Below are positions 1 to 40,963 of a stretch of 64,000 nucleotides of DNA, one piece after another. Made by a program: the position numbers and the translations under genes. Origin of the DNA: Cynocephalus volans (taxonomy: Eukaryota; Chordata; Mammalia; Dermoptera; Cynocephalidae). The notes beneath the pieces were generated by a model. It worked only from the letters and a program-made list of their open reading frames with translations, was not told where the DNA came from and searched no databases. The first letter of the stretch is position 1, and the number at the start of each line of letters is the position of its first letter. Where the stretch lies: NCBI RefSeq assembly GCF_027409185.1, contig NC_084463.1:160867869-160931868 (forward strand). Direction: 5' to 3'.

Positions 1-28641
<28,641 letters not shown>

Positions 28642-29110
28642 ATGGCCAGATGCCCACTGGATCCCGTCCCAGGACTCAGTGACTTGGACCTCCCTCTGCT
28701 GCCTCTGGCCCTCTGCTGGACCACAGAACTGAGTGGCTTTGGCTCTCACTTCTGAACCCTGACTTCTGGCTGTCTCAGCCAGAGTACCAGAACTGAATGG
28801 ACCAGACCTCTGTCCTTGACCCTTAATCTTTCTCATCCCTAGTCTGGGGCCTGGGCTCCCCAAACTGAGGCAGTCAGCCTCCAGCCTAGGCCCTAAGAGC
28901 CAAACCCATGGGCTGGTCCCACTTTGAGCCCATGGTCAGGACTGACTCAGCCCCTGGGCCTGCACCGCCTGCAGGGTGGCCCCCTTGGCCTGGACCTGGG
29001 GCCTGAAATGTGGGAAGGGTGATTTCTTTTTTTTTTTTTTTTTTTTTTGTCATTTTTTTTTCCATGCTTCGGGACACCAGAATTAATAACACTATTTTTG
29101 ATTTTGGTTG
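28642..29110 (+). other. PCNX3: PCNX3 3' UTR
   Basis: About 450 bp follow the stop, including a long T-rich tract at 29028-29061. The likely 3' end is just after 29081-29092 (aattaataacac), followed by a T/G-rich stretch as expected downstream of a cleavage site. No AATAAA or ATTAAA is present here. Confidence 0.6.
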
Positions 29111-29689
29111 GCAGTTTCTTCATCTGTCTCGGAATAGGTACAAGATAGAGGAGGTGGCCAGATCAGGGTAGAGGAGCACAGAAGGCCAGTGAAGGATGTG
29201 GGGTTGGAGTGTGATGGAAATTACGGTCAAACTAAGGTGGGGTTCAGGTAGGGCTGGGTCTCCTTCCCCACAGACCTGTTCCCTTTTCAAGCCTACATCT
29301 GAAGGTTGTATTCAGTTTCCTACCCCATATGTTCAAAAACTTCAAGTGCTAGTGGCTCCTACATTTATCAACCTTGACCTTGGCAAAGCCTTTCTCTGAA
29401 CCACAATCACTCCAAGCCCTAAAGAGATGACAACGCCTGTCTAAAGTATTTTAGGATTGAACCAGACGGTCTGTGTAGAGCGATGACCCTGTGCCCAGTG
29501 CTTAGTGAGTCCTTGATAAAATAGTCGCAGTTCCTGAGCACCTGCTGTGTGCCAGGTGGGGAGCTGGGCACTAGGTGGCCTTCTCTATCCCTCCCTTTTG
29601 GTCTGGAAGGCAGGTACACTTGTTTTTATTTCTCACCCGAGGAAACAGGCCGAGAGAGTCAGTCCAGCGGCTGGAAGCCCAACAGCTCG

Positions 29690-29909
29690 CCTGGGCTGGG
29701 CCTGGCTTCGGATTGCGCGCAGGGCTGACCACCGCCGGCCCGGAGTCCCCGCCCGCTGGCTGCACTTCCCGCCGCCGCCAGCTCCCGGCCGGCCCCGCCT
29801 CCTCTGCCGCGGCCCCGCCCCCGGGCGGAGCCAGCGCCGGGAGCAGTAGCGGGAGAGCAGGCGGCGGGACCCCGGCGCGGGAGGAGACGGCTGGGCGGGA
29901 GCCCCAGAG
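29690..29909 (+). promoter_or_regulatory. SIPA1: SIPA1 CpG island and inferred non-coding first exon
   Basis: A compact GC/CpG-rich block between PCNX3 and the first SIPA1 coding exon has several GC boxes (GGCCCCGCCC, GGGCGGAG). It ends in a plausible splice donor, ccccagag|gtaccg, at 29909/29910. This fits SIPA1 having a non-coding first exon spliced to an acceptor near 32274 (ctcctccttcag). The transcription start and the exon boundaries are inferred from sequence only. Confidence 0.6.
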
Positions 29910-32274
29910 GTACCGGTGGGAGCAGGGTGCGGGGGGCACCACGGTCGGGCCGGACAGGGGAGAAGGTGACCTGGCCATGGGTCCGGGTGGTGTGTGTGTG
30001 GGAGGGGGGACCTCGCCGCATTCGCCGCCTGCACCCTCCCGACCTTCCTCCGGGTTCCAGCTCAGTCCTGAGTCAACATATCCAGTCCCCTGTCTCCGGC
30101 GGGCGGCCTCCACTCTCTTCTCTGCGCGACGGCTTAGCCCGGCTGGTGAGCCGGTGAGTGGACACGGCTGCTTCCGACTCCTTTTGGCGGCGCTGGCCGC
30201 ACGCCACTGCCCCTGCTGCTGAGTGTGTTTGGGGCTCCCCCTATTCTGGGACTCCCCTTTTCCCTGGACGGCCTCCTCCCCTAGCCTTTACACACCTTCC
30301 CCCAGTCCCTGGGCTGGCCGGGGAGGAAACATCTGTCGTGCCCCCTGGCAGCAGAAATGGGGTCATGACCTCCAGATGTGCTGGGAGGCGTCCAGCACCT
30401 CCTCTTGGGGCAGCCAGGCCTTCCGGATCTGTGGGGGCGGGGCCGATCCCCTCCCCCCCACCAGTGACACAGGCCCCGAGGAATGTCCCAGCCTCAATGG
30501 ACCCTGTGTGAAGCTGCAGGGTTGAGGGCAGAGCCCTCCAAGGCAGGGCTAGAGCCCAGCATTGGGCCAGAGCCAGAGGCAGCCCATGGGCTGGGTGCTC
30601 ACACATGCACAGAGCTCGGCCCACACGGAGCAGGGGCCTGCACAGACCCCCTCATGCCTTCTCGCCCCCGCTCACACACCATAGTCCAGGCCCAAGCCTG
30701 CAGTGCCCTGAGCTTGGCACATGGAACCAGGGCCTGCACCTGCCATGCACACAGATGGCTAGCTTCACTCACTTAACCCTCCTTCCCATGTCCCAGCAGT
30801 CTTGGAAGGGGACAGGAATAGTTAACCCCATCTTAGAGATGAGTAAACAGGCTCAAGGGCAGCATCAGAGCTTGTCCTAGGAAAAACCAAGGTAGGAAGC
30901 AGGCTGAGCTTTGCAGGCCTCACTCAGTTCTGGAGGCCCCAGCTGAGGGGTGCACAGAGCTCCTCCCGTCACCCCCTTTTGGCCATCCCCACGTGATGTC
31001 ACTGGATCATGCACGAAGACCCACCAGCAGATGCCTGCACCCCCAGTGGAGGGTCCCCAGGTTCCAGCCCAAGCTGCCCACTCCACCCAGGGTTCACGAA
31101 CTTGGGGTGACTCCCCTGCATGTTATCACACTACCTTTTGCACCCACTCCTGGCCTCGCCACATTTCCGCACTTAGCAGGTCCCTGGGGCCTTAGGTGTC
31201 TCTGTCTTACATCCTGTGAGACCTTGAGTCTCAGCCCAACCCCCCACCCGCCCCACACCTACGCACATAGGAACAGTAGTGGGTAGGTGCAGCTCTGTTT
31301 AGGCCATGGAGGTTGACAGACCCAGGTTCAAATCGTAGCTCTGACATGGAATCACTTCAGGCAAGAGCATCTCCTTATCTGGACCTGTTTGACTTTCTGT
31401 CACACAGGGTTCAGACCTCCCTGTCCACATCACTGAGACCAGGTAGGCAGAGGTCCCCATGGGTCCCAGTTCTAGTAAAGGGGCCTAGTCAGCATGACTC
31501 ACTCTTGTACCAGGAATGGACACAGCAGTCTGCAAGAGGGTGGGCCCTGGCCTGTACTTCAGGCCAGGGTGACTTGAGTCTCATGATGGAGCTAGTGTGA
31601 CCCCAGCACCTTCCTCAGGATGTGGAGGCTGGGCAGGGGGCTAGGCCCAGAGTTGTGACCACTTCCTGTGCCGAAGGAAGTCCTCTTGCCATTCCTGCTG
31701 CCCCGCTGCCACTCCCTGGGAACCCCTGTGTCCCTGAGGTATCAAGGCTCTAAGGGCCAGGGCATTGGGACCAGGCCTGTGGGTGCTTGGCTCCTCAGGG
31801 ACCCTGGAGGAAGTGGTAGGGGCAGAGAGGAAGGTCTCTGGGGACAGGACGTCCTCCCTTTGTCAAGTGGGCAGGACCCAGACACCGGTGGCCCCATGGG
31901 TTTCCCGTCCCAGCCAAGATGAGTTGTCTGTCCACTTGGGTCAGGCCTTGGTAGGGACTTTCACACTGGGCCAGGCCAAAGCCAAGGTGTGTGGATGGGA
32001 ATTGGGGGACCCTGGCAGCCCCAGGGTTGCCCAGTCTCCAGGACCCTCAGGGCCAAGGCCCAACAGCCCAGCCCCTGGCCTGGCCTAGCACTAAGATGGG
32101 GAGGGGGCTGGAAACCTCAGCCCTAGGCAGATGAGGAAGTGGCCAGGAAAGCGGAAGCGGCTTTGATGGTCTCGGAGGGGGGCCGGAAGCCAACCCGGGT
32201 GGTGGAGGACCAGGCTAGGGGCCAGGTTCCTGTTTTCGCCCCAGGCCCCTCTGAGCAGCCCCCTCCTCCTTCAG
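29910..32274 (+). other. SIPA1: SIPA1 5' UTR intron (inferred)
   Basis: About 2.4 kb of GC-rich intronic sequence with a MIR relic antisense near 30795-30880 and a sense one near 31290-31440. No coding exon recognised. It extends from the inferred donor at 29910 to the best polypyrimidine-AG near 32274. Confidence 0.5.
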
Positions 32275-32378
32275 GGTAGGAACTGCTGCCGCAACTTCGG
32301 CCTGCCGGCTGGGCACCAAACACCTGTGCCTGCCAATGCGGCCCGGCCCCCGGAGAGTCAGGCCCACAGAACACGCCC

Positions 32379-34037
32379 ATGTGGGCCGGCGGTGTGGGGA
32401 GCCCTCGGCGGGGCATGGCCCCCGCGCCCACCGATGACCTCTTTGCCCGAAAGCTGCGCCAGCCAGCACGGCCCCCGCTGACACCACACACCTTCGAGCC
32501 GAGGCCAGCCCGGAGCCCGCTCCTGCGCAGTGGGAGCGATGCAGGCGAGGCCCGGCCCCCCACACCAGCCAGCCCCCGTGCCCGTGCTCACAGCCATGAG
32601 GAGACCAGCCGCCCCTCTCTGCCTTCCACCCGGCTCTTCACTGACCCGCTGGCACTGCTGGGGCTGCCAGCTGAGGAACCAGAGCCCACCTTCCCGCCAG
32701 TACTTGAGCCCCGATGGTTTGCCCACTATGATGTGCAGAGCCTGCTCTTTGATTGGGCTCCAAGGCCACGGGGGACAGGGGGACGCACAGAGGTCAGCTC
32801 TGGGACCCCGGCTTCAGCTGAGGACCAGGCTACCAGCTCAGACCTGCTGCTTGGGGCGCCTGGCTTTGTGAGCGAGCTTGGGGGTGAGGGTGAGCTGGGC
32901 CTGGGTGGAACAGTTTCCCCACCTGTGCCCCCTGCCCTGCCCAATGCGGCTGTGTCCATCCTGGAGGAGCCACAGAACCGAACCTCAGCCTACAACCTGG
33001 AGCACGCAGACCTGGGTGCTGGCTACTATCGCAAGTACTTCTATGGCAAAGGTGAGGGGAAGGCAGGCCTTGACGGGGCGAGAGTGGGTTGAGGGCAGAG
33101 GTTCCTGTCATCTGCAGTGCACGCAGTAGGGCTCATGAACTGTCCTTTTTCTGTAAAGTCTCTGGCCATAGAAAGAATCAGAAGCTACTAGGTCCACTTT
33201 TAACTACCTCCTTAAGGCCAGCCCCTGGTCCTCCCTGGCATCCACGGCATGCCCCTCTGCCTCTGTTTGGTTCATCCTCACAACCCTCCGGGCTGGGGAG
33301 AGATTTCCTATATGTATTTCTGTTGTGAATACTCAGGCCTGAAAGCCCTGCACCTGGGACGCTTGATCTCACCATTTCTGCGAAGAGACAACCCCAAGAC
33401 ATGGAAGGAAGAATATGGGCATAGCGGGCAGGGCCAGGGCAGGATCTAGGCCTGGGAGTAGGGAGGCATTGGCCTCCTGGTCTGGAGCAAGGTGTGATGT
33501 GGGTGGAGCCACGGGGGGCGGGACTTAGTCTAGCGTCTACACTGGGTGATGAGAAGGGGCCTAGGGCAGGTCTTAGTGATGGGCGTGGTCGAGCGAGGGT
33601 GGGGCTGCGGGAGGGGGAACCGATCATCCACTGCCAGGTCTCCCCAGAACACCAGAACTTCTTCGGGATGGATGAGGTGCTGGGCCCGGTGGCAGTGAGC
33701 CTGCGGCGGGAGGAGAAGGAAGGCAGTGGAGGCGGCACCTTGCACAGCTACCGCATCATCGTGCGGACCACGCAGGTGGGCTGGGATCATGGGGTCAGGC
33801 CGTGGGTTGCCTCCTCCACGGTCCGTATAGATCTTGAGCGCCCCTACCCTCCCTCCTCAGCTCCGGACCCTCCGAGGCACCATCTCAGAGGACGCGCTGC
33901 CGCCGGGTCCCCCGCGAGGCTTGTCCCCGAGGAAGCTTCTGGAGTCCGTGGCGCCGCGACTGAGCCCGATGTGCCTGCGCCTGGGCTCAGCCTCCCCCAA
34001 GGTGCCACGCACTCTGCTTACACTGGATGAGCAAGTG
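32379..34037 (+). other. SIPA1: SIPA1 coding exons 1-3 (N-terminal region)
   Basis: Exons 32379-33051, 33648-33775, 33861-34037. The segment contains a Pro-rich basic N-terminus ([19 protein letters not shown]) and then conserved stretches ([57 protein letters not shown]) that precede the catalytic domain in the SIPA1/SPAR family. Confidence 0.94.
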
Positions 34038-37000
34038 GTGAGTGGCCCGTGAGTCCCCAGCCTTATGGCTAGATCCTGTCTGAACCTGGCCTGCCCAGCT
34101 CCCAACCCCCTAACCTTGACTCTGACCCTGGGCTGGGAGGTGACCCCAAGAGAGCTGGCTTTTCAGAGAGAAGGCATCAGAGGTCATCTGGAGCCTTGCT
34201 TCTCAAAGGAAGATCTGTAGACCAGCAGCATCCACATCATCTGGGTTTGTTAGAAATGCAGATTCTGGGGCCCCACCCCTAGTGAATCAGAGTGTGCATT
34301 TTAAAAAGATCTGAAGATGACACATATGTACCTTACAGCCCTAAAAGCCCTGATCTAACTGTGCTGCTCCTGCAATTCCCTCATCATTCCTGGCCAATTT
34401 GCCTTGCGCCCCTGCTTGGTCTCCTCTCACTGTGGGGTGTCACTCCTTTCTGAAGCTGCCTGTTCCACTTCGAGACAGACAGGCCAGTTGGAAGTCCTTC
34501 CCTACCCTGTGCTGAAAGCTTCCCACTGGCCCTGATTCTCCTGCTCTGTATCACTCAATTCATCTGTTATTCAACAAACATTTCTCACATCTTCTTGGTG
34601 CCAGGCCCAAGACTGGATGCTTGGGACAGGTCCAGGCCAGGTGCTTTCTTTGAATAGCTCACAGCTGTGTGGGGGAGAAAGACCCACAGACAATTGTGGA
34701 AATATAGGAGCGGGATAACAGTGAACGGGGAAAGTTGAGGGCTCTATGGGCACAAAGGAGTGCTGACAACCCTTCCTTGTCCAGGGAACAGGGTTTTACA
34801 TCATGGTGGAAACGCAAGAGCTCAAGCCAGGATAAGTGTTTTCTGGGCTTTCTGGGCAGAATGAACAATTTGTGCGAAGGCTTAGAGACTGAAAGTATAT
34901 CACATTTAGGAAGTTCAGTGTGGCTGGAGTTAGGCTTGTGGGGGAGGGGAAGCGGAGAGGCTTGCATTTGGCCCCGTGGGTACTAAGAAGCTGTGGAAAG
35001 ATTCAGAGCAGATCTGAGAGGTACAGTGGCCGTCTGGCTGCAGCGTGGGGACGAGACTGGAGGGGCAGGGAGGCCAAGCCAAAGGCTGTTGCAATTGTCC
35101 AAGCTAGACGTTATGGCGATGATGGTGGAGGTGAAGAGAAGGTGACAGTCCAGGGGTGGTGTAGCCCTTGTGACTGACTGAAAGATGGGGAGTGTTGAGA
35201 TTCCCCAGCTTATTGGCCCCTGGGAGTAGCACTTTTATGGAGAAAGGGCAAGGTGGGAGAGTCACAGCAAGGAGGTGAGGTGCCGAGGTGCTGGAAGGAC
35301 ATCCAGGAACCTGGAGTTTGGGAGAAGGGTCTGGGCTGGAGGCAGAGATGGAGATGTCACCTCATGGAGGTGGCCACTGAAGGGGCGGAGCACAGGTGGA
35401 GAAGAGGCCCAGGCAGAAGAGGGTGGGGTCCCTGGGGCCTCAGGCAAGGTGAGGTTCCACTTGTCCCCAGTGCCAGCTGTGGCCAAGAGTGTTCCAGGAT
35501 GAAGCCATATCTGTGGGCTTGTAGGGAAGTTGGGGTGTAGAAGCTGGGGTAGAATTGGGGCTGCAGGGGGTTGGGAGGAATGAAATTGAAGCAGGGACTG
35601 TGAGTGTAGACAAGCTTAGCTATGAAGAAGGGAGGTAAGAGCTGGACAGGAACCCAGGGTTGTTTTAATGGGGTCAGAGGAAAGGAGCCAGGAGCGGAGA
35701 GGGCAGAGAAACTGGAGCAGAGGTGGTGCATGGCTCAAGGCCTCCAGAGACTGGGCTGGGGGTGCCTCAGTTTCGACAGACGGTAGGACAATCTGGCCTT
35801 GAGATAAGGATGACAATGGGAACATTTATTGGCAGCAAGTACACTGTGCATGGGGTCCTTTCTGTGAATCACCTCCTCGATTGTCGCATGAGAACCAACC
35901 TCCTCTGATCCCTTCCCACCTGTGACCTCCTCCACCCTCCTGAGTACTAGGAGCAACACAGACTGCCCCACTTGAGAGGCCAGGACACAGAAGTGGCTCA
36001 GAGAGGGATGGTGCTCAGGGCCACAGAATCAGGCAGCTCACCCCCGGGCCAGTGTCCCGTCCATTCCCCACGACGTGGCAGGAGTGCAGCTGGTGGGGGA
36101 CTGAGGCCTATGCCTTTTGCCTTCCCCTTCCCCACTGTCCCCCCAGCTGAGCTTCCAGCGCAAGGTGGGCATCCTGTACTGCCGGGCAGGCCAGGGCTCC
36201 GAGGAGGAGATGTACAACAACCAGGAGGCAGGAGCGGCCTTCACGCAGTTCCTCACCCTGCTGGGTGACGTGGTGCGGCTCAAAGGCTTTGAGAGTTACC
36301 GGGCCCAGCTGGACACCAAAAGTGAGGCCCGGGGTGCTGGAGGGGTGGGGAAGACTCATGCTGAAGGGCAGACTTCTGTGGTGAGAGCCGCCTTTGTCAT
36401 TCCTTTTTCCACATTGTCCTGGGCTGGGAGCTGGAGAGTTCTCTGTGTAGGCTGTGGACCTGATTCAGGGCTGCAAAGGCCAAGCTGCCTTCATTCTGTC
36501 TCAACACCCTCATCCTCGATCTCCCTTTGCCCTGGTGGGGCTGTAGCCTGTTGGGGCAGTTAAGGCTGAGGTCCTTAGACCTCGTGGCCTGGGCACTGGC
36601 TGGTGACATGAAGGGGTTGTCCCCCTGCTGTTTGAGGCACGGAGGCTCCTGGGTGCAGTCAGGGATGGCAGGTTCAAGCCACTCACATTCCCTTTGCTCT
36701 CCCTCTGTGTCCCCAACTTCCTGGCCACAGCGGATTCCACGGGCACACATTCTGTCTACACGACGTACCGAGACCATGAGATCATGTTTCATGTGTCCAC
36801 GATGCTGCCTTACACCCCTAATAACCAGCAGCAGGTGTGTGGGGGGCTTAGGATGGGGGGGTGGCCAAGGACTTCTGGGGAACCCTGGAGGGTGCTGCAT
36901 AGGTGGCAATATTTGAACCTTGGCCTGAGCTCTGTTGACCCCTAACAACCCTCCCCTCTAGTGGCCCCTTCCCAAAGAGGAACAACCCAGGCCTTCTCCA

Positions 37001-40000
37001 TGGGCAGGTGGGGAGCCACTGGTGCCCAGGCTTTGCCCTGCCTGAATGAGGAGAGGTTTGAGGAGGAGACAGGCGGTGCACTCACATCCCCCACCATTTA
37101 ACCCCCAGCTTCTGCGCAAGCGCCACATTGGCAACGACATTGTAACCATAGTATTCCAGGAGCCTGGCAGCAAGCCCTTCTGCCCCACGACCATCCGTTC
37201 ACACTTCCAGCACGTGTTCCTAGTGGTGCGCGTGCATGAACCCTGCACCCCGCACACCTCCTACAGGTGGGTGCCCGGGTTGTCCCAGGTCTCCCATGGG
37301 CACGGTGTCCTGGATCCTCCCTACTCACTACCGCCTCCCTCCCCGCAGGGTGGCCGTGAGCCGCACCCAGGACACCCCAGCCTTCGGGCCAGCTCTGCCC
37401 CCTGGCGGAGGCCCCTTCCCTGCCAACGCCGACTTCCGGGCCTTCCTGCTGGCCAAGGCGCTCAATGGCGAGCAGGCGGCGGGCCATGCACGCCAGTTCC
37501 ACGCCATGGCCACGCGTACGCGCCAGCAGTACCTGCAGGACTTGGCCACCAACGAGGTGACCACTACGTCGCTGGACTCGGCCTCGCGCTTCGGCCTGCC
37601 CTCCCTGGGCGGGAGGCGCCGGGCACCTCCTCGGGGACCCGGCGCCGAGCTGCAGGCTGCGGGCTCGCTGGTGTGGGGAGTGCGCGCGGCGCCCGGGGCG
37701 CGGGTCGCGGCCGGCGCCGAGGCAGGCGGCCCTGACAGCGCCGAGGTGCCCTGCCTGCTGGGCATCTCGGCCGAGGCTCTTGTGCTGGTGGCGCCCCGCG
37801 ACGGCCGCGTAGTCTTCAACTGCGCCTGCCGCGACGTGCTGGCCTGGACCTTCTCCGAGCAGCAGCTCGATCTGTACCACGGCCGCGGGGAGGCGATTAC
37901 GCTGCGGCTCGACGGGCCCCCGGGCCAAGCCGTGGGCGAGGTCGTGGGGCGCCTGCAGGTGAGCCTGGGTGTGAAACGGGAGGCCTGGGGGTAAGGCTGG
38001 ATGCCAGCACACAGGCCACCCGGGTCCCTCGGCGCGCCGGGGGCGGAGCCTGCTTTGGAACCCGCTGCCCCGCTGAAAGTCGAGGGGGACAAAGCCAGCC
38101 TGGAAGCTTGGCAAAGCTGGGACTGGGGGCCCTCGGGAAGCGACTGCTGGTCTCGGAGCCTCAGGTCCTCATCTGTCGGGCGGGCGCCGATTCTCTCTTT
38201 GCGGGGTCAGGCTGTTTGGAAAGTTCTGAACGGCCTGGGGCGGGGCCGGGGGCCAGCGCTCGTGCGGCCCCGCCTCGGGAAGCCCCGCCCACGCCCCGCC
38301 CCGCCCCGCCCCGCAGCTGGTGAGCCGCGGCTGCGAGACCCGGGAGCTGGCGCTGCCCCGCGACGGCCAAGGCCGCCTGGGCTTCGAGGTGGACGCCGAG
38401 GGCTTCATCACGCAAGTAGAGCGCTTCACGTTCGCCGAGACGGCGGGACTGCGGCCCGGGGCGCGCCTGCTGCGCGTGTGCGGCCGGACGCTGCCCAGCC
38501 TCGGCCCCGAGGCCGCTGCCCAGCTGCTGCGCTCGGCGCCCAAGGTCTGCGTCACCGTCCTGCCCCCCGACGAGAGCGGCCGGCCCCGCAGGTCAGGGTG
38601 CAGGGGACGCCAGGGGGTGGGAAGACCGGGCAGCCGGCCCCCGCCCAGCCCAGGCTCCCGTGTGTACATCAGCGTCCTCTCAGGAATCCCGTGTGGATGC
38701 CTTTCCTTCTTGAGAGAACTCCCCGTGGCTCCCCCTCTCTGAACCGCACTTTTTGTCGTGTGTTAGAATGGGACCAGTTAAACACGTTGCTTCCACTACC
38801 CGAACATCAAATAGACCCCACCCGACTAGCCTTCCCCCGCCCCGCCGCATATCGCGTGCTAACCGAGGTACAGGCAGACTTTCCGCAAAGGGCCAGAGAG
38901 TAAATATTCTGGGCCGTCTTGGCTATCTGGTCTCTGCTGCAGCTACTCAGCTCTAGTTGTAGGTAAATGAACGTGTGGTGTGTTCCACTCAATTTTGTTT
39001 ATGGACGTGGAAAATTGGGTTTTATATAATTTGCACTTGTCTTGAAATATTCATTTGATTTTTTTCAACTAGTTAGAAATGTAAAAACCATTCTTAGCTC
39101 ACAGGAGGTCAAAAACTGGCATATCTGTTTAAAAAGAAGAAAAAGAAAAAAAGGCACAGGCCGTATTTGGGTTCAGGCAGTAGTTTTTGGATGCTGATCC
39201 ATTTACCTGTGCTGTTATTTAACCTCTGGCAGCACTTTTATCCCCATTTCACCAATGGAGAAATTGCTGTTCACAGTGATTTGCCCAGGATACACGGAGG
39301 CAGCACTGGGGTTTTAAGCTAGGTGTGGAAAAATGTCCAGTAACCAGGCAGACATTTTTCATTGTCAGGGAGTTGGAGGAGCTCTCCTCCTCCTGGAAAT
39401 GAGCCTCTGGCAGCAGCTGGGGATGGCACTGGGGGACTAGGGAGTCCTGCCTGACACCACCCCTTCTCCCCCAGGAGCTTTTCGGAGCTGTACACGCTGT
39501 CTCTGCAGGAGCCCAGCCGGCGGGGTGCCCCAGAGCCAGTGCAGGATGAGGCCCCAGTGTTGGGCCTACTGTCCAACACAAGGCAGCTACTTCACCTGTG
39601 CCTGCAAGATGGTGGCAGCCCTCCAGGGCCAGGGGATCTGGCCGAGGAGAGGACTGAGTTCTTGCACAGCCAGAACTCGCCATCATCCCGCAGGTGCACC
39701 CTCTTGGCCTCCCCTCTCCGCCAGCCCAGTGAGGCCTGGACAGGCAGGCCTCAGGGGAAGCAGTTTCCAGTAGTGAGCCACCCCCCTCTCCCCAGCTCCC
39801 TGTCAGATGAGGCCCCAGTCCTGCCCAACACCACCCCAGACCTCCTCCTGGTCACCACAGCCAAGCCGTCAGCTCCTGGTGCTGGCAGGGAGACACCCTC
39901 CACCGAGGTGAGCAGAAACAAGGCTCTGGAACCCAATGGCACAGTGGTGACAGTGGGTGTCACTGTATCCATATCCACTTCTCCTCCCCAGGACAGGCCC

Positions 40001-40963
40001 AATGGCCATGAGGACAAGGAGGACAAGGGGGACCCGGCCCTAGAGCTGAGCACCTCCATCCTGCCACGAACTTTGTCTGTGAGGAACTCCATCAGCAAGA
40101 GTGAGTGTGGAGCAAGGCAGGTGCAGGAGGGAGCAGGAGGGCAGCTCCGGGCTCCCCTGGCTGAGCCCACTTCTGCCCGCAGTCATGTCGGAGGCGGGCA
40201 GCGAGACCCTGGAAGACGAGTGGCAGTCCATCTCGGAGATCGCCTCCACTTGCAACACTATTCTGGAGTCACTGTCCCGAGAGGGTGAGGCCACCAGGGC
40301 GCTGAGGGTAGGAGCCAGGATGGGGCTCTCTCTCTTTCCGACCTGCCCACACAGTCCCTCTGTCCCCATAGGACAGCCCATCCCAGAGAGAAGAGACCCC
40401 AAGGGAACTCCAAAGTCTGATGCTGAGTAAGGCTCCCCATCCTCATGTAGCCCCTGTATCATGCATGTGTGACCACTCTTTGTGCCTGTCCCCTGGAGCT
40501 GAGCATTATCCAAGGTTCTGCTTCCACATGCACTTAAGTCTGAGAAGACAGGGGCTGGGCCCCCTCTCACTCAGGTGGGTCTGGGAGCCAACCTGTGGCA
40601 CTGCCTTGTGTCCTGGTCCCACTGAGTCCTGACCCCCATGTCCTCAGGCCAGAACCTGGGAGCCTGTCAGAGAAGGTCTGTCACTTGGAGTCCATGCTCA
40701 GGAAGCTGCAGGAGGACCTGCAGAAGGTGAGGGGGTGGGCTGGGGTTGGTGGGGAGTCACAGGGCTACCCCAGCAAAGGGCCAGCTGCTCTGACTCCTGT
40801 CTCCCCCCACCCCCAGGAGAGGGCAGACAGGGCAGCTCTGGAAGAGGAGGTGCGGAGCCTGAGGCACAACAACCGGCGGCTCCAGGCTGAATCGGAGAGC
40901 GCAGCCACCCGCCTGCTGCTGGCCTCCAAGCAGCTGGGCTCGCCCACCACCGACCTGGCCTGA
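32379..40963 (+). CDS. SIPA1: SIPA1 (SPA-1), signal-induced proliferation-associated Rap GTPase-activating protein, complete
   Basis: GTPase-activating protein that switches off Rap1/Rap2 and so limits integrin adhesion. Fifteen coding exons join in frame: 32379-33051, 33648-33775, 33861-34037, 36147-36321, 36731-36834, 37109-37266, 37349-37958, 38317-38591, 39475-39693, 39796-39907, 39992-40100, 40183-40284, 40372-40426, 40648-40726, 40817-40963. Total 3123 bp, 1040 aa. Human SIPA1 (1042 aa) starts MPMWAGG; here the first Met codon reads ACG (32373-32375), so I start at the next ATG, 32379. Its context is weak (C at -3, T at +4); an in-frame ATG at 32415 (residue 13) has a strong one. RapGAP domain at about 319-537 contains [11 protein letters not shown] with the catalytic 'Asn thumb' at Asn428. 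PDZ domain near 676-755; C-terminal leucine-zipper coiled coil near 970-1030. Confidence 0.96.
34195..34330. repeat. MER5-like hAT DNA transposon relic in a SIPA1 intron
   Basis: Contains ccagcagcatccacatcatctggg, then ttgttagaaatgcagattctggggcccc and gaatcagagtgtgcattttaa, typical of MER5-type hAT-Charlie elements. Confidence 0.65.
34540..34960. repeat. L2 LINE relic in a SIPA1 intron
   Basis: Shows the common L2 3' words ttattcaacaaacatttctc, ggtgccaggcccaagac and ggataacagtgaac. Confidence 0.55.
36147..37266 (+). other. SIPA1: SIPA1 coding exons 4-6 (RapGAP catalytic domain)
   Basis: Exons 36147-36321, 36731-36834, 37109-37266. Key stretches: [52 protein letters not shown]. The conserved Asn of GND and adjacent basic residues are intact, so the enzyme should be catalytically competent. 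Confidence 0.95.
37349..38591 (+). other. SIPA1: SIPA1 coding exons 7-8 (end of RapGAP, linker, PDZ domain)
   Basis: Exons 37349-37958 and 38317-38591, both extremely GC-rich. Exon 7 encodes [19 protein letters not shown] and a variable linker. Exon 8 encodes the PDZ domain ([34 protein letters not shown]). The exon 8 acceptor at 38316 has a polypyrimidine tract made largely of CCCCG repeats. Confidence 0.94.
39475..40963 (+). other. SIPA1: SIPA1 coding exons 9-15 (C-terminal region and coiled coil)
   Basis: Exons 39475-39693, 39796-39907, 39992-40100, 40183-40284, 40372-40426, 40648-40726, 40817-40963. The first part is a Ser/Pro-rich linker that diverges from human. The last two exons encode a heptad-rich coiled coil ([31 protein letters not shown]) and end at the TGA 40961-40963 after SPTTDLA. 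Confidence 0.93.

Larger units (their letters stand above)
34038..36146 (+). other. SIPA1: SIPA1 intron between coding exons 3 and 4
   Basis: A 2.1-kb intron. It holds a MER5-like hAT relic near 34195-34330, L2-like sequence around 34540-34960, and an antisense MIR relic near 35830-36060. No additional coding exon seen. Confidence 0.7.

Noticed and set aside
37098-38114. 338-codon antisense open frame over SIPA1 exon 7
   Set aside because: An antisense shadow of a very GC-rich real exon; it crosses that exon's splice sites.
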